A DNA stretch of 64,000 nt. Source: an uncultured Prevotella sp. GTDB lineage: Bacteria > Bacteroidota > Bacteroidia > Bacteroidales > Bacteroidaceae. The notes under the pieces were generated by a model that saw only the letters and a list, made by a program, of their open reading frames with translations, was not told the origin of the DNA and made no database searches. The stretch covers positions 1 through 64,000 of the forward strand of contig CAJMAO010000004.1 of the NCBI GenBank assembly GCA_905211345.1, read 5' to 3'. Below are positions 25,603 through 34,734 of the stretch, piece after piece (the first letter of the stretch is position 1; each line of letters opens with the position of its first letter). Made by a program: the position numbers and the translations under genes.

Positions 25603-28350
25603 TTAGAAACTGAATGTATGATGCCCGCTGCCCACTTGTTTTCGCTCTCCGTTCGGCAATACGATTACGGCGTCACTACCTACGGGAATTTCTACGGTGA
25701 GTTGTGTGCGGGTGCAGTCAACGCTTATTTTGCCGTAAAGCGAGGCTGTCGATGCCTTGACGTATTGCAGGTCGCCTACGAGCGTCGGGGCAATGAGCAG
25801 GTGGCGCAGGCCGTGCGTGCCGGGCTGGTTTTGTATGCCGGCGAGTGTCTTGAACAGCCATTCGTCAATCTGTCCCATCATGAAGTGATTGAGCGATGAG
25901 CCTTGGTTGGGGTCCCATTGCTCGGTCAGCGTCGTCGCTCCGTGGCGCAGCTGGAATCCGTAACCCGGCGTTTCATAATGGTTGAGCATGGTATAGAGCA
26001 ATTCGTTCTGCCCGTTCAGCGCAAGCGTTTGGAACAGGTAACGGTTGCCTACGTCGCCCGTTGTCAGCCGGTTGCCGTGTTCCTTAATGTCATTGATGAG
26101 GCTTTGCATCACTGACTGTTTGTTCTCGCCTGTCAGTTCGAGGTAAAGGGGTAGGGCGTTTGATGTCTGGCTGCCTGTGCCGTATGTGCAGGAGTCGGGC
26201 TTGTAGAACTCACGGTTAAAGGCGTCGGTGACGTATTCAAGCATGGCTGAATACTTCTTTACGTCAGCCTTGCGGCCTGTCATTTCGGCGGCGCGTGTTA
26301 TCAGTTGCAGGTCGAATATGTAATGGGCCGTCGCAACGAGTGGTACGGGAGTGTTCTTCGAGAAGCCCGCGCGCCACGGACCGTAGTCGTACCAGTCGCC
26401 GAGGCCGTGGCTTACTATGCCGTTATCGGCGCGTGACGTAAGGTAATCGACGTATCGGCGCATTGGTTCGTAGTTGCGTGTTATCAAGGTGCTGTCGCCG
26501 TACTGGTCGTAATACATGAAAGGCAGGATGATGAGTGTGCTGCCCCATTCAGGAGAGTCGTCAAACAGGTTGCCGAACGAAATGTATTGCGGGGCGGTGG
26601 TGGGCACCATGCCGTTCTGCTTCTGCGTGTCGGTTATGTCGCGGATTACTTTTGGGGCGTAACGAGTCATGTCATAGTTGTAAAGCAGGCTCGGTCCGCA
26701 CAGGTGGTCTTGCTCAAGCCAACCCAGTTTCTCGCGGTGCGGGCAGTCTGACAGCACGCTCTGCATGTTGCTGCGTTCCGCTCTTTCGATGAGACGGTGG
26801 GTCTGTGTGAACAGCGGATTTGAACATTCAAATGATGACACCTCCTCGGCCGAGTTGTAAATGAAGCAGCTGTTGAGCTTTTTCAGTACGGGCAGGCAGT
26901 CAGGGTTGGGCTGTCCTTCGAGCACGGCGCCCTCAACCTGTATGTAGCGGAAGCCGTAATAAGAGAAGTGCGGATGCCATGTCTCTTGCCCGTCGCCCTT
27001 CAGCGTGTATTCGTAATAATGCTGCCGGCCGGTTTGGCGCTGGTCGCACGCGCCTTGCCTTGTGAGCTTTTCGGCTACGAGCAACGTAACTTTTTGCCCT
27101 CGTTTGCCGCTGACCGTTATTTCGGGGAAGCCGGCGAGGTTCTGTCCCATGTCCGCTACGAATGCCGATGGATGCACATCGCGCTTCGTTGCCTTGCTTG
27201 CGGCGGCTAGAGAGTCGGCCGGTATGGCTTTCCACGATTTTATTCCGTAACGCTCCATGACGCGCACCGGCTGCACGGTCTGCGGTGTAAGCCTGCCTTT
27301 CGGTCCCTCTGTCAGTACCGCATTGCGCCAGCGTGAATCGTCAAAGCCGGCCCTGTCGCACCCCGTCTGCTCCAAGCGGGCATCATACGACTCGCCGCCG
27401 TAGATGCTGTTGAATGTTATAGGACTGAGCGAATACTTCCAGTCGCCGCCGCTCTTGACCACCTGTTGCGTTCCGTCGGCATAGTTTATTTCCAAGCGTA
27501 GTATCATCTGTGGCGGCCCGAAGCTGGTCTGCAGCTTGCTGTAGCGGCCCATGCGCTGCACGTTGAACATTCCGTTGCCCAGCAATACGCTCACGGCGTT
27601 ACCGCCGGTGGCGATGAGCTGTGTGACGTCGAAGACGTTATAGTACACCGTTTTGTCGTATTCGCTCCACACGGGGGCGAACTCAGAGTTGCCGACCCCG
27701 AAGCCGTTGATGCTCAGTTTGTAGTGCCCCATGCCGCTGACGTAAAGCACGGCATCGGTTATTTGCTTCCGTCCGGCGTCAAACTCTTTCCTTAGGATGA
27801 TGCTTTTTGTTGAAAGCGTGTCTACGTTAGCCCATTTCGTCTTGAAGGAATCTTTCTTGAAGACTGTGTTAGGGAAACGTCCGTCGGGTATGTTGGCAGC
27901 CTTACGTGTTATCGCTCCTATCCAATAAGCGTCTATTTTAGCCGGAACAACACGGATTTTTTGCTTCCCGCTGAGGTCGGAAGGCTCGCCTTTGTCATTC
28001 CATACACGTACCTGCCAATAGTATCCGTGTCTGTTCGGCTTCAGCGAAGGTACGTTTATAAGCTGGCTTTGGCTGGAGTTTACCTTGCCCGAGTTGTACA
28101 CCTGCTTGTCGGTAACGTTCTCGCGTATGGTTATTTCGTAAGCCGACTGGCTCTCGCCGTTGGCCGTTGCCGTCATCTGCCAGCCTAAGCGGATGTCGCC
28201 TTCGGTTACGGCCATGTCGTTGAGGCAGCCGCTTTCGGGTGCGGCAGGGTCGCCTTGGTAGTTGCAAGTCAGGCGTGTCACCGTCAGTTTGGCGCTTGCG
28301 CTTACAGCGGCAAAAGCTATAATGGCGGTTAAATAGGTTTTTAATTTCAT
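25603..28350 (-). CDS. Alpha-L-rhamnosidase, GH78
   Basis: A 915-residue exported enzyme with a 20-residue signal peptide. The N-terminal beta domains include a Bac_rhamnosid_N-type carbohydrate-binding region (about 180-360), then the (alpha/alpha)6 catalytic barrel, then a C-terminal beta-sandwich. SDCPHREKLGWLEQDH at residues 534-549 is the GH78 signature, with catalytic acid and substrate-binding acidic residues. GH78 enzymes remove terminal alpha-L-rhamnose from pectic glycans or glycosides by inversion. It starts 15 bp after the DUF5703 gene on the same strand, so they form one operon and probably act on the same glycan. The substrate is inferred. Confidence 0.93.
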   Translation of the reverse strand: MKLKTYLTAIIAFAAVSASAKLTVTRLTCNYQGDPAAPESGCLNDMAVTEGDIRLGWQMTATANGESQSAYEITIRENVTDKQVYNSGKVNSSQSQLINVPSLKPNRHGYYWQVRVWNDKGEPSDLSGKQKIRVVPAKIDAYWIGAITRKAANIPDGRFPNTVFKKDSFKTKWANVDTLSTKSIILRKEFDAGRKQITDAVLYVSGMGHYKLSINGFGVGNSEFAPVWSEYDKTVYYNVFDVTQLIATGGNAVSVLLGNGMFNVQRMGRYSKLQTSFGPPQMILRLEINYADGTQQVVKSGGDWKYSLSPITFNSIYGGESYDARLEQTGCDRAGFDDSRWRNAVLTEGPKGRLTPQTVQPVRVMERYGIKSWKAIPADSLAAASKATKRDVHPSAFVADMGQNLAGFPEITVSGKRGQKVTLLVAEKLTRQGACDQRQTGRQHYYEYTLKGDGQETWHPHFSYYGFRYIQVEGAVLEGQPNPDCLPVLKKLNSCFIYNSAEEVSSFECSNPLFTQTHRLIERAERSNMQSVLSDCPHREKLGWLEQDHLCGPSLLYNYDMTRYAPKVIRDITDTQKQNGMVPTTAPQYISFGNLFDDSPEWGSTLIILPFMYYDQYGDSTLITRNYEPMRRYVDYLTSRADNGIVSHGLGDWYDYGPWRAGFSKNTPVPLVATAHYIFDLQLITRAAEMTGRKADVKKYSAMLEYVTDAFNREFYKPDSCTYGTGSQTSNALPLYLELTGENKQSVMQSLINDIKEHGNRLTTGDVGNRYLFQTLALNGQNELLYTMLNHYETPGYGFQLRHGATTLTEQWDPNQGSSLNHFMMGQIDEWLFKTLAGIQNQPGTHGLRHLLIAPTLVGDLQYVKASTASLYGKISVDCTRTQLTVEIPVGSDAVIVLPNGERKQVGSGHHTFSF

Positions 28351-28365
28351 ATTGTTTGGTTTGTT

Positions 28366-30657
28366 TTATTTACATTCGACTATAATGTTAGATTTTACCT
28401 TGCCGTCTTTTATCTCGGCATCGACGATTCTTCCGCCTGTGGCATGCAGCCTGAAGCGTGCGTCCACATCCTTCGGCCATGCGGGGAAGATTAGTGGTTC
28501 GCCGTCGGGAGTTTCCTGTAGGAGCATCTCCTGAAGGCCGATCATGGCTCCGCCGCCCCGGTTACAGTCTGGCGCCCAGTCGTAGCCGGGGTCCCAGAAG
28601 GCGGGAAAACGGTAAGGGCCGTCGGCAAGTTTTGCCATGTTCAGCCGCACGGCCTCGTCTGTCAGGCCGAGACATGCGGCCCAGATGTTGTCTTGTTTCC
28701 AACCGATATGCGTGCGCATCTTCAGCGCGTGCGGATCATTCTGGTATGTGTTGCGGGCGATGTCGAGGCCGCCGCGTCCCAAGCCGTACACGCGCCACGG
28801 GAAAACCGGGTAGAGCTGCGGTGTCTCCACGTTCTGTATGCGCGCCCATACAACGGCCGGGGCGATGCATGTGTCGCCGCCGACGGTGCGCAGGGGTATT
28901 TCGGGCAGCCTGTTCTTGAAAGTCGAATCAATCGCATACGCTGAAAAGTTGGTATTTCCTTTCATCGCCTTATATTTCTCAAATTGCTCCGTAACGACTT
29001 TCAGCGCAGCCACGACGCTTGACGGATTGTATGCCATCTTGTACGTTTCGCAACCGGACGAGGGGTAGAGTATCAGTTTTCCGTCGCCGTCCAAAGCCTT
29101 TACTCCACGCTGTTTGGCTAGCATCTGGTAATGTTCGTCGAAGAATTGGAGGCTCAGTGTGATGAGGGGTTCATACTTCGTGATGTCCATCCCTGCGTAG
29201 AAATGGGCTTGAAGTATCATCGAGCAGAACTCCAGCACGGTGTCCCACTGGTATTCCAGCCATGCATTGCGCTCCATTCCGGGGTCGTCGCCGGGCTTAT
29301 GCTTGCCGTATTCGGCGGGATTAGGCAGTCCGAAGTTCTCTATCTGTTCGCAGAATGATGCTCCGCCGTGCCCCCAGTAATGCTTGGTGCGCGCTACGGC
29401 GGTGGGCAAGAGGCGCAGGTAAGTGTCAAATTGAGAAGCCATCATGTCGGTGTCGCCGCTCTTTAGCATCGGCCAATACACCAAACGCTGGTTCTGTGCG
29501 GTCATGGTGCCGCCGCCCCATTTGCGGTAATCGGGAGTGAATGGTGTCTTAGGGTCGACGTAAACGGGGTCGAAAGTGAACAGGGAACCGTTGAATTTAG
29601 TAGGCCACTGGCCGTAAGCGTTGCATCCGAGCATGTAGCGGAACAGCTCATAGTTGCGTACGGCGCGCCCGATAGCTCCACTGCTGGGGGAGTTTGAGGT
29701 GGCTGTTTGTATGTAGCTCCGTTGCCAATAGGCGTGCCACCACTCTGCGCTGCGTTTTCTTGACACTTTCGCCGAAGGCGCTTCAGGAACGTTGTCACCG
29801 GTGTAAAGTACGAATGATACGGTGCTTTTGCGTAATCCCGAGGCTTTGAACAGCCATGCGCGGTAATCTGTGGAGGCATAGACTCCGTCTTTTGTGCCAT
29901 TGAACTTGAAGTCGGGAGCCGACATCCTGCCGCCGAAGCGCAGCCCGCCGATGGGGTTGTATAGCTGTTGTTTTATGTCGTCAAGCTGTTCGCGGTTTAC
30001 AGTGAAGTCGAAAACAGTCTCTTGGCGGTTCTTGTGCCAGAAGTCGAGCCGTGAGCCGTCGGCGCGTATCGAGTCGGCAAACGTGGTGCAGTCTTTTGGC
30101 AACACCCACTTGTAAGAGCACTGTTGGCACTCGGCTTTTGTAACCGGGCGGTCTTTGTATCGCCAGTTCTCATAGCTAAGAATGGCATCGGTCTTCGTCT
30201 TAGACGTTATCTCCATGAATACCGCGGAGGTATGGACATCGGCCCAAATACGCACTTCGGCGTCACCGCCTTTGACGTAAACCGCGCCGTCGCTGAGCCG
30301 CAGGGTCTGGCTGAATGTGCCGTCGCCGCCTCGAAACGGGTCTGACGCAAGACTGAGGCGGAAGCGTCCGGCTTTCAGCAGCGTGTTGTTCTCGTCGAAC
30401 ATGCCGCTGCGCGCTACATAGAACATCACGTCGCCGTCCTCAACCCACACGTTCATGCCCACGTCGTGGCCGCCGCAAGGCATCGAACCGGCCGAGTTCT
30501 GGCTCGGCGACGTCCATACGTAGTCGCTTGGCACGTAGTCGCCGGCGGCTGCCGGTATGGCCGCCAACGCGGTTATCAGTGCGAATGAAAATGCGAACAA
30601 GCCTGTGGCTGAAAACTTAAAAGTACGGTTTAACCGGTCACGGTAAAGGTTTTTCAT
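28366..30657 (-). CDS. DUF5703 domain protein, predicted glycoside hydrolase
   Basis: A 763-residue exported protein. After a long signal segment (about residues 1-39) it begins DYVWTSPSQNSAGSMPCGGHDVGMNVWVEDGDVMFYVARS, the start of the DUF5703 N-terminal beta domain. The remaining two thirds look like an (alpha/alpha)6 barrel resembling GH95-type enzymes (YWPMLKSGDTDMM, WDPGYDWAPDCNRGGGAMIGLQEML). I cannot name catalytic residues with confidence. Proteins of this kind occur in polysaccharide utilisation loci beside rhamnosidases and fucosidases, as here with GH78 15 bp downstream. It heads the operon, whose promoter region carries two palindromes. The activity is uncharacterised as far as I know. 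Confidence 0.8.
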   Translation of the reverse strand: MKNLYRDRLNRTFKFSATGLFAFSFALITALAAIPAAAGDYVPSDYVWTSPSQNSAGSMPCGGHDVGMNVWVEDGDVMFYVARSGMFDENNTLLKAGRFRLSLASDPFRGGDGTFSQTLRLSDGAVYVKGGDAEVRIWADVHTSAVFMEITSKTKTDAILSYENWRYKDRPVTKAECQQCSYKWVLPKDCTTFADSIRADGSRLDFWHKNRQETVFDFTVNREQLDDIKQQLYNPIGGLRFGGRMSAPDFKFNGTKDGVYASTDYRAWLFKASGLRKSTVSFVLYTGDNVPEAPSAKVSRKRSAEWWHAYWQRSYIQTATSNSPSSGAIGRAVRNYELFRYMLGCNAYGQWPTKFNGSLFTFDPVYVDPKTPFTPDYRKWGGGTMTAQNQRLVYWPMLKSGDTDMMASQFDTYLRLLPTAVARTKHYWGHGGASFCEQIENFGLPNPAEYGKHKPGDDPGMERNAWLEYQWDTVLEFCSMILQAHFYAGMDITKYEPLITLSLQFFDEHYQMLAKQRGVKALDGDGKLILYPSSGCETYKMAYNPSSVVAALKVVTEQFEKYKAMKGNTNFSAYAIDSTFKNRLPEIPLRTVGGDTCIAPAVVWARIQNVETPQLYPVFPWRVYGLGRGGLDIARNTYQNDPHALKMRTHIGWKQDNIWAACLGLTDEAVRLNMAKLADGPYRFPAFWDPGYDWAPDCNRGGGAMIGLQEMLLQETPDGEPLIFPAWPKDVDARFRLHATGGRIVDAEIKDGKVKSNIIVECK

Positions 30658-30725
30658 TGTTGTATAGTTGACAGATTGTGTTTAGAATGGGTTTTCATGT
30701 ACGGCAATACTTCTTTTTGCGGTAT

Positions 30726-30781
30726 GTGCCTAATAGGCACAAAGATACGAAAAAAATCCGTTCGGCATGACGCGCGAACGG
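30726..30781 (-). promoter_or_regulatory. Promoter with two palindromic operator candidates, DUF5703-GH78 operon
   Basis: The -7 element TATCTTTG is at 30740-30747 (minus strand). Directly downstream lies the palindrome GTGCCTAATAGGCAC (30726-30740), over the expected transcription start. Upstream, CCGTTCG (30758-30764) and CGAACGG (30775-30781) form an inverted repeat with a 10-nt spacer near the -33 position. This arrangement suggests control by DNA-binding regulators; none is encoded next to it. Confidence 0.6.
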
Positions 30782-30902
30782 AAAACAAAGCAGAATATAC
30801 AAAAAACTAAGGTTATTTTTTAGTGTATAAGCATATAGGCGGCAAGACGACAACGTAACAAGGTTTTGTTTCTTTTTTTCTTGTTTACGAAAATTAGCCA
30901 GT

Positions 30903-31286
30903 TCAAAACAATGGTTTTACGTCGATAAGCTGCAGGTCTTCCACCATGTCGAGTGTCCCATGCTTGTATTTTAGGAAATGAGCGGTTTTCAGGTGGCTCT
31001 CGTATGCGGCACGGTCGGCGTAGATTTCGACTATCGTAACTTTATGCGGAGCGTCTTTTTCGGCAATGGCGTAAATCATAAGCACGCCCGGTTCTAGGCG
31101 CATGGCCGCCTCGGCGCCTTCCTTCAGGTAAGCGTTGTACTCGTCAATGTGTTCCGGGTTGACGGTGATTTTCGCCAAGCGCACCAGCTTTTCGCTTTTT
31201 TCATAAGCCTGTTTGTCGTGCTGTTGCGCCGTGGCTGGCATCATGCTGGCCGTGGCGAGGATGATGGATGTCAATAGTTTTTTCAT
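30903..31286 (-). CDS. Exported antibiotic biosynthesis monooxygenase (ABM) domain protein
   Basis: A 127-residue protein with a signal peptide (MKKLLTSIILATASMMPATAQ) and one ABM/YgiN-type dimeric alpha-beta barrel domain (about residues 36-125): LAKITVNPEHIDEYNAYLKEGAEAAMRLEPGVLMIYAIAEKD...VEIYADRAAYESHLKTAHF. Family members are cofactor-free quinol monooxygenases or heme-degrading enzymes; export makes a role on periplasmic quinones or toxic aromatics possible. It stands alone on the minus strand, with array E upstream and about 245 bp to the DUF5703 gene downstream. Confidence 0.87.
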   Translation of the reverse strand: MKKLLTSIILATASMMPATAQQHDKQAYEKSEKLVRLAKITVNPEHIDEYNAYLKEGAEAAMRLEPGVLMIYAIAEKDAPHKVTIVEIYADRAAYESHLKTAHFLKYKHGTLDMVEDLQLIDVKPLF

Positions 31287-31337
31287 GTCTTTTGTCTTTA
31301 TTTTTTAATGTTCGTATTTCCGTATCATTTTTTCGGG

Positions 31338-31427
31338 TTTGCAAAAGACGGCTTTTCGCCATGCAAAAGGTCGTCTTTTGCGTTGTGAAAGGGCGCGTTT
31401 TAGCTTGCGAAACGTATCCTTTTGCAA
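31338..31427. repeat. Four-unit quasi-palindromic repeat array E
   Basis: Four units of about 22 bp, the first two well kept (GCAAAAGACGGCTTTTCGCC, GCAAAAGGTCGTCTTTTGCG), the last two degenerate. It lies between the ABM gene start and the flavin reductase stop. Confidence 0.8.
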
Positions 31428-31583
31428 CGTCGCCGGTATGTATTTGGTTCTCAATATGTTATGAATGTGTCAAAAAACAAGGTCTTGTGTCGGCAACCAT
31501 GCTATGGTTATTCGCGCCGGGGCGGCGGCTTTTTGCTTGGCAAGACCGTCCGACGCAGGACTTGGTAACTGATCGTCATGTTT

Positions 31584-32150
31584 TCATAACTTTTCTTCCG
31601 TCTTATAATTCCGGCCGAAAGTAGTACACTTACCAATGACATCGCCTGTGCGCAAGTAGGTGTAGTTGGGCATCTCGAACAGCACGGGCTTCAGTAGGTT
31701 GTAGTCGGGCTTGCCCTTATCGTTAAGGTAGTTTTCGTCAACGTATGTGTTGATGATTTTACAGATGAAGTTGTCGAAGGTGTCGGTCTCGTAATTGTCA
31801 GTTACCTCACACTCCATTACCAGTGGGCTTTCGTCGATTACAGGAGTGCCGCTTTCGCCAGTATGGAAGGCGAACACGCCTGACTTGTCTGTTTTCGACC
31901 CGCTTACGCAGCCAACGTAGTCGGCCTTGGTGAGCATAGTTTCGCATACCATGCTGACCGATACCCTGCGCGATTGCTTCACGCCGGCGTTAGTGTAATG
32001 TTTCTTAAACAGGCTGAGCATTATGCGGTCGTGACCGATGATGCCCACGTGGGCGGCGAGCATCCAGTTTACACGTCCGTCAGCTACAGTGCCCACTACA
32101 GTTACTGGCGTGGGATACAATGCCAATGTGGCTCCGATGTTCTTTTTCAT
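31584..32150 (-). CDS. Flavin reductase family protein (FMN-binding split barrel)
   Basis: A 188-residue cytoplasmic protein of the flavin reductase/FMN-binding split-barrel group. The N-terminal YPTPVTVVGTVADGRVNWMLAAHVGIIGHDRIMLSLFKKHYTNAGVKQSRRVSVSMV carries the FMN-phosphate binding strand-turn elements. Members reduce flavins with NAD(P)H or bind FMN for redox work. It is the last gene of the run from the 105-residue unknown protein through the amidohydrolase (about 100 bp gap), divergent from an AraC regulator. Confidence 0.87.
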   Translation of the reverse strand: MKKNIGATLALYPTPVTVVGTVADGRVNWMLAAHVGIIGHDRIMLSLFKKHYTNAGVKQSRRVSVSMVCETMLTKADYVGCVSGSKTDKSGVFAFHTGESGTPVIDESPLVMECEVTDNYETDTFDNFICKIINTYVDENYLNDKGKPDYNLLKPVLFEMPNYTYLRTGDVIGKCTTFGRNYKTEEKL

Positions 32151-32243
32151 ATTTTACAAGTTTGTTTGATTTAATGTTTTTCAGACGGTTGACGGCTCTG
32201 CAATGGCGCGTAAGCCTATGTGTCCCGGCCGTATGTCGCAAGA

Positions 32244-33251
32244 TTATTTGCCGAACAGCCTTTCGGCGTTCTTCCATAATATTTGTTCTGTGTAAGGCGA
32301 AAGCTTCTCGTCGGCGGCAAGGGTTTGCTTAAGCCGTTGCATGTTTGATTTCAGCACATTGTCGGGCATATATGGATAGTCTGATCCGTAAAGGATATGG
32401 TCGGGTGTGGTGATGGTGAGCAGCGAGCGCAGGACTTCGATAGTAGGACAGCCCGCCAAATCATAATAGAGACGTGACAGGTTGCCTTCCCAGTCTATCG
32501 GTTGCATATATCCATGCTCCACCATAGCCGGAAGAATGGATTTCATGCGTGGCAACGCCAACGGCAAGAAAGAACCGCAATGTGGCACGATTATTTTTAG
32601 GTTAGGGTAACGTACCAATACGTTCCTTGCCAACATGTTCACTACGGCACGTGTGGTCTCAGCCGGATATTCGTACATTGCCAACGGCGTAACCGATACT
32701 GTGCTTCTTGGATATGGCGTAGGGCGGTGCGGATGGATGATGATGACGGCGTGACGCTTGTTCAGGACTTTCATCAAGGGGTCAAGTTCCTTGTCGCCCA
32801 AGTATTGTCCACGGCTGTTAGTGGCCAGTTTTATGCCGTCGGCTTTCAACGTGTCGAGAGCATAGATTGCTTCACGGATTGCGGCGTTCACGTCGGGTAA
32901 AGGCAATGCGGCACAGAACAGGAAGCGCCCTTGGTAAAGACGCTTCACTTCGGCCGAGGCTTCGTTTACCATGCGGACGCAGCGGCGGCTTTCATCAGTA
33001 TCTCCATAATAAGGTTGCGGGGCGGGCATTGTCAGTATGGAGGTGCTGATGCCGGCACTATCCATGAATGTTACATGGCGTTCTGTGTTCCATTCAGGTA
33101 ACGGAAATGTTTCTTCTAATTCCGCTCCGTGCGCTTTCAGCATTTCAATGTATTCAGGTATGACGATGTGCGTGTGTACATCAATCGCCTGTGCGCCTGT
33201 GGATAAGCATCCGAAAGTAAGCCACAAGCCTGTTGCTGCAAGTTTTTTCAT
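32244..33251 (-). CDS. Exported amidohydrolase family protein (ACMSD-like TIM barrel)
   Basis: A 335-residue amidohydrolase-related protein. Start at 33251 gives the signal peptide MKKLAATGLWLTFGCLSTGAQA; an ATG at 33275 adds 8 residues. Metal ligands of the superfamily are visible: HTH in IDVHTHIVIP, a barrel His in IIIHPHRP and IVPHCGSF, and the Asp in LYGSDYPYMP. The pattern resembles the amidohydro-rel (PF04909) group of aromatic-acid decarboxylases and hydrolases. The reaction is unknown. Export is uncommon for this group. It lies 16 bp after the small unknown protein and before the flavin reductase. Confidence 0.85.
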   Translation of the reverse strand: MKKLAATGLWLTFGCLSTGAQAIDVHTHIVIPEYIEMLKAHGAELEETFPLPEWNTERHVTFMDSAGISTSILTMPAPQPYYGDTDESRRCVRMVNEASAEVKRLYQGRFLFCAALPLPDVNAAIREAIYALDTLKADGIKLATNSRGQYLGDKELDPLMKVLNKRHAVIIIHPHRPTPYPRSTVSVTPLAMYEYPAETTRAVVNMLARNVLVRYPNLKIIVPHCGSFLPLALPRMKSILPAMVEHGYMQPIDWEGNLSRLYYDLAGCPTIEVLRSLLTITTPDHILYGSDYPYMPDNVLKSNMQRLKQTLAADEKLSPYTEQILWKNAERLFGK

Positions 33252-33267
33252 TTTGTTGCCTTTTTTA

Positions 33268-33585
33268 TTAAACAATCGGAATGTCCCGCAAACAGCGTGA
33301 GTCTATGCCAGTTTCTTTTGTCGCCGGTTCTGTCAGGCTGGTTCTTTCATGGTGTTCTTGGGTGTGCCTTGCATCCTGCTTGCTCAGCCCACGCAGTATT
33401 TCCATTTCGTTTTCCGTCAAGGTTATCATTTTTCCGTAGCTTTCATGTTGCGTGATGGCTCCTTCTTGTATAAGAAAGCATTGCACGATTCTATCAACGG
33501 TTGTATGGTAGCGGTCGGCAAGAAAGTTGACAACCTCGTCTTCATACAGTCCTGCGGGGATGTCAATTTGTTCGTTTATTTTCAT
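33268..33585 (-). CDS. Conserved-looking small protein, function unknown
   Basis: A 105-residue soluble, acidic protein (KINEQIDIPAGLYEDEVV...) that I do not recognise. The region 10-75 is predicted helical (EDEVVNFLADRYHTTVDRIVQCFLIQEG, then LTENEMEILRGL), like a small regulatory or adaptor domain; the last 30 residues are polar and probably disordered. It has a consensus promoter 24 nt upstream and is the first gene of the operon with the amidohydrolase and flavin reductase. Coding status rests on promoter, spacing and codon pattern. Confidence 0.65.
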   Translation of the reverse strand: MKINEQIDIPAGLYEDEVVNFLADRYHTTVDRIVQCFLIQEGAITQHESYGKMITLTENEMEILRGLSKQDARHTQEHHERTSLTEPATKETGIDSRCLRDIPIV

Positions 33586-33607
33586 TGTCTTATTTTGTTT
33601 TATGATG

Positions 33608-33615
33608 CAAAGTTA
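33608..33615 (-). promoter_or_regulatory. -7 element of the unknown-amidohydrolase-flavin reductase operon (TAACTTTG)
   Basis: Minus-strand TAACTTTGC matches TAnnTTTG, 22 nt before the ATG at 33585. It shares the 161-bp divergent region with the AraC gene. Confidence 0.7.
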
Positions 33616-33712
33616 CCAGCTTTTATATTGTCCTGCGTATCGAAAAGTTGGCGGTTTGTACCGTTTTTACTGATTTTGGTGTGCCGTGACGGTATATTCG
33701 CATGGTTTTCTT

Positions 33713-33720
33713 TATCTTTG
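33713..33720 (+). promoter_or_regulatory. -7 element of the AraC-family gene (TATCTTTG)
   Basis: TATCTTTGC matches the consensus, 26 nt before the ATG at 33747. Confidence 0.7.
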
Positions 33721-33746
33721 CGTATGCATAAGGATTTGGAGGTAAT

Positions 33747-34658
33747 ATGTCGAAGATTTTGAAAATAAAGGATGTTGACGATTACTGCGGCTATGTTGGT
33801 TACGTAAGTCCGCATCCGTTGGTCTGCGTCATCGACTATGCCGAAGTGTCCCCGATCTGTCACAGCTTGAATAATTACGGCGTTTACGGTATCTTTTTCC
33901 ATGACGAGGCGGATATAGACCTTGCCTATGGATGTGGAAAATACGACTATAAGAAAGGTACTGTAATATGTGTGGCTCCGGGACAAGTGGGAGGTAAGGA
34001 AGACAATGGCGAACGGGTGGCGCTGACGGGGTGGGCGTTGCTTTTTCATCCCGACCTGCTGCATGGTACACCACTGGAGAAGTCGATTAAAAATTACACT
34101 TTTTTTGATTACCGAGTAAACGAAGCCCTCCACATGACCGATGAGGAACATGACGTGCTGGCATTGCTGATGCGACAGATACGCGAGGAATTACAAAAGA
34201 AGCATGACGGGCTGCAGGACGATATCATCGTTGGGTACATCGAATTGGTACTGAACTACTGCCTGCGTTTCTATAATCGGCAGTTTGTCACCCGTAAGTT
34301 GGAAAACTCAAATATACTTGCAAGGTTCAACAGTCTGCTTATGAATTATTATGAAGACAAACTGCAACTGAGCCTTGGACTGCCTACCGTGCAATATTGC
34401 GCGGACAAGTTGTGTATGTCGTCAAATTATTTCGGCGATATGTTTAAGAAGATGACCGGTGACACGGCGGGCGACCATATACGTAAGTATGTCATCAGGT
34501 TGGCTAAGAACGGGCTTGCTGGTGGGAAGGGCATCGCACAAGTGGCTTACGAACTTGGATTTGAGTATTCGCAGCACTTCAGCCGTATGTTCAAGAAAAT
34601 GGAAGGCATTACGCCGTCGGAATACTGTCGGAAAAATACATCCATGAAAAACGGATAG
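33747..34658 (+). CDS. AraC-family transcriptional regulator
   Basis: A 303-residue cytoplasmic regulator. Residues 1-180 form an AraC-type sensing domain (cupin-like: TVICVAPGQVGG...ALLFHPDLL); residues about 200-300 hold the two helix-turn-helix motifs (QYCADKLCMSSNYFGDMFKKMTGDTAGDHIRKYVI and GIAQVAYELGFEYSQHFSRMFKKMEGITPSEYCRK). Divergent placement against the unknown-amidohydrolase-flavin reductase operon, with a shared 161-bp promoter region, makes that operon its likely target. The inducer is unknown. Confidence 0.92.
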   Translation: MSKILKIKDVDDYCGYVGYVSPHPLVCVIDYAEVSPICHSLNNYGVYGIFFHDEADIDLAYGCGKYDYKKGTVICVAPGQVGGKEDNGERVALTGWALLFHPDLLHGTPLEKSIKNYTFFDYRVNEALHMTDEEHDVLALLMRQIREELQKKHDGLQDDIIVGYIELVLNYCLRFYNRQFVTRKLENSNILARFNSLLMNYYEDKLQLSLGLPTVQYCADKLCMSSNYFGDMFKKMTGDTAGDHIRKYVIRLAKNGLAGGKGIAQVAYELGFEYSQHFSRMFKKMEGITPSEYCRKNTSMKNG

Positions 34659-34734
34659 GACTGCTTTTGCGGATGATTATCGGCTGGGATTGGTGAAAAT
34701 CATTGTATTTACCGTGATTGAAATGGGGATATGA

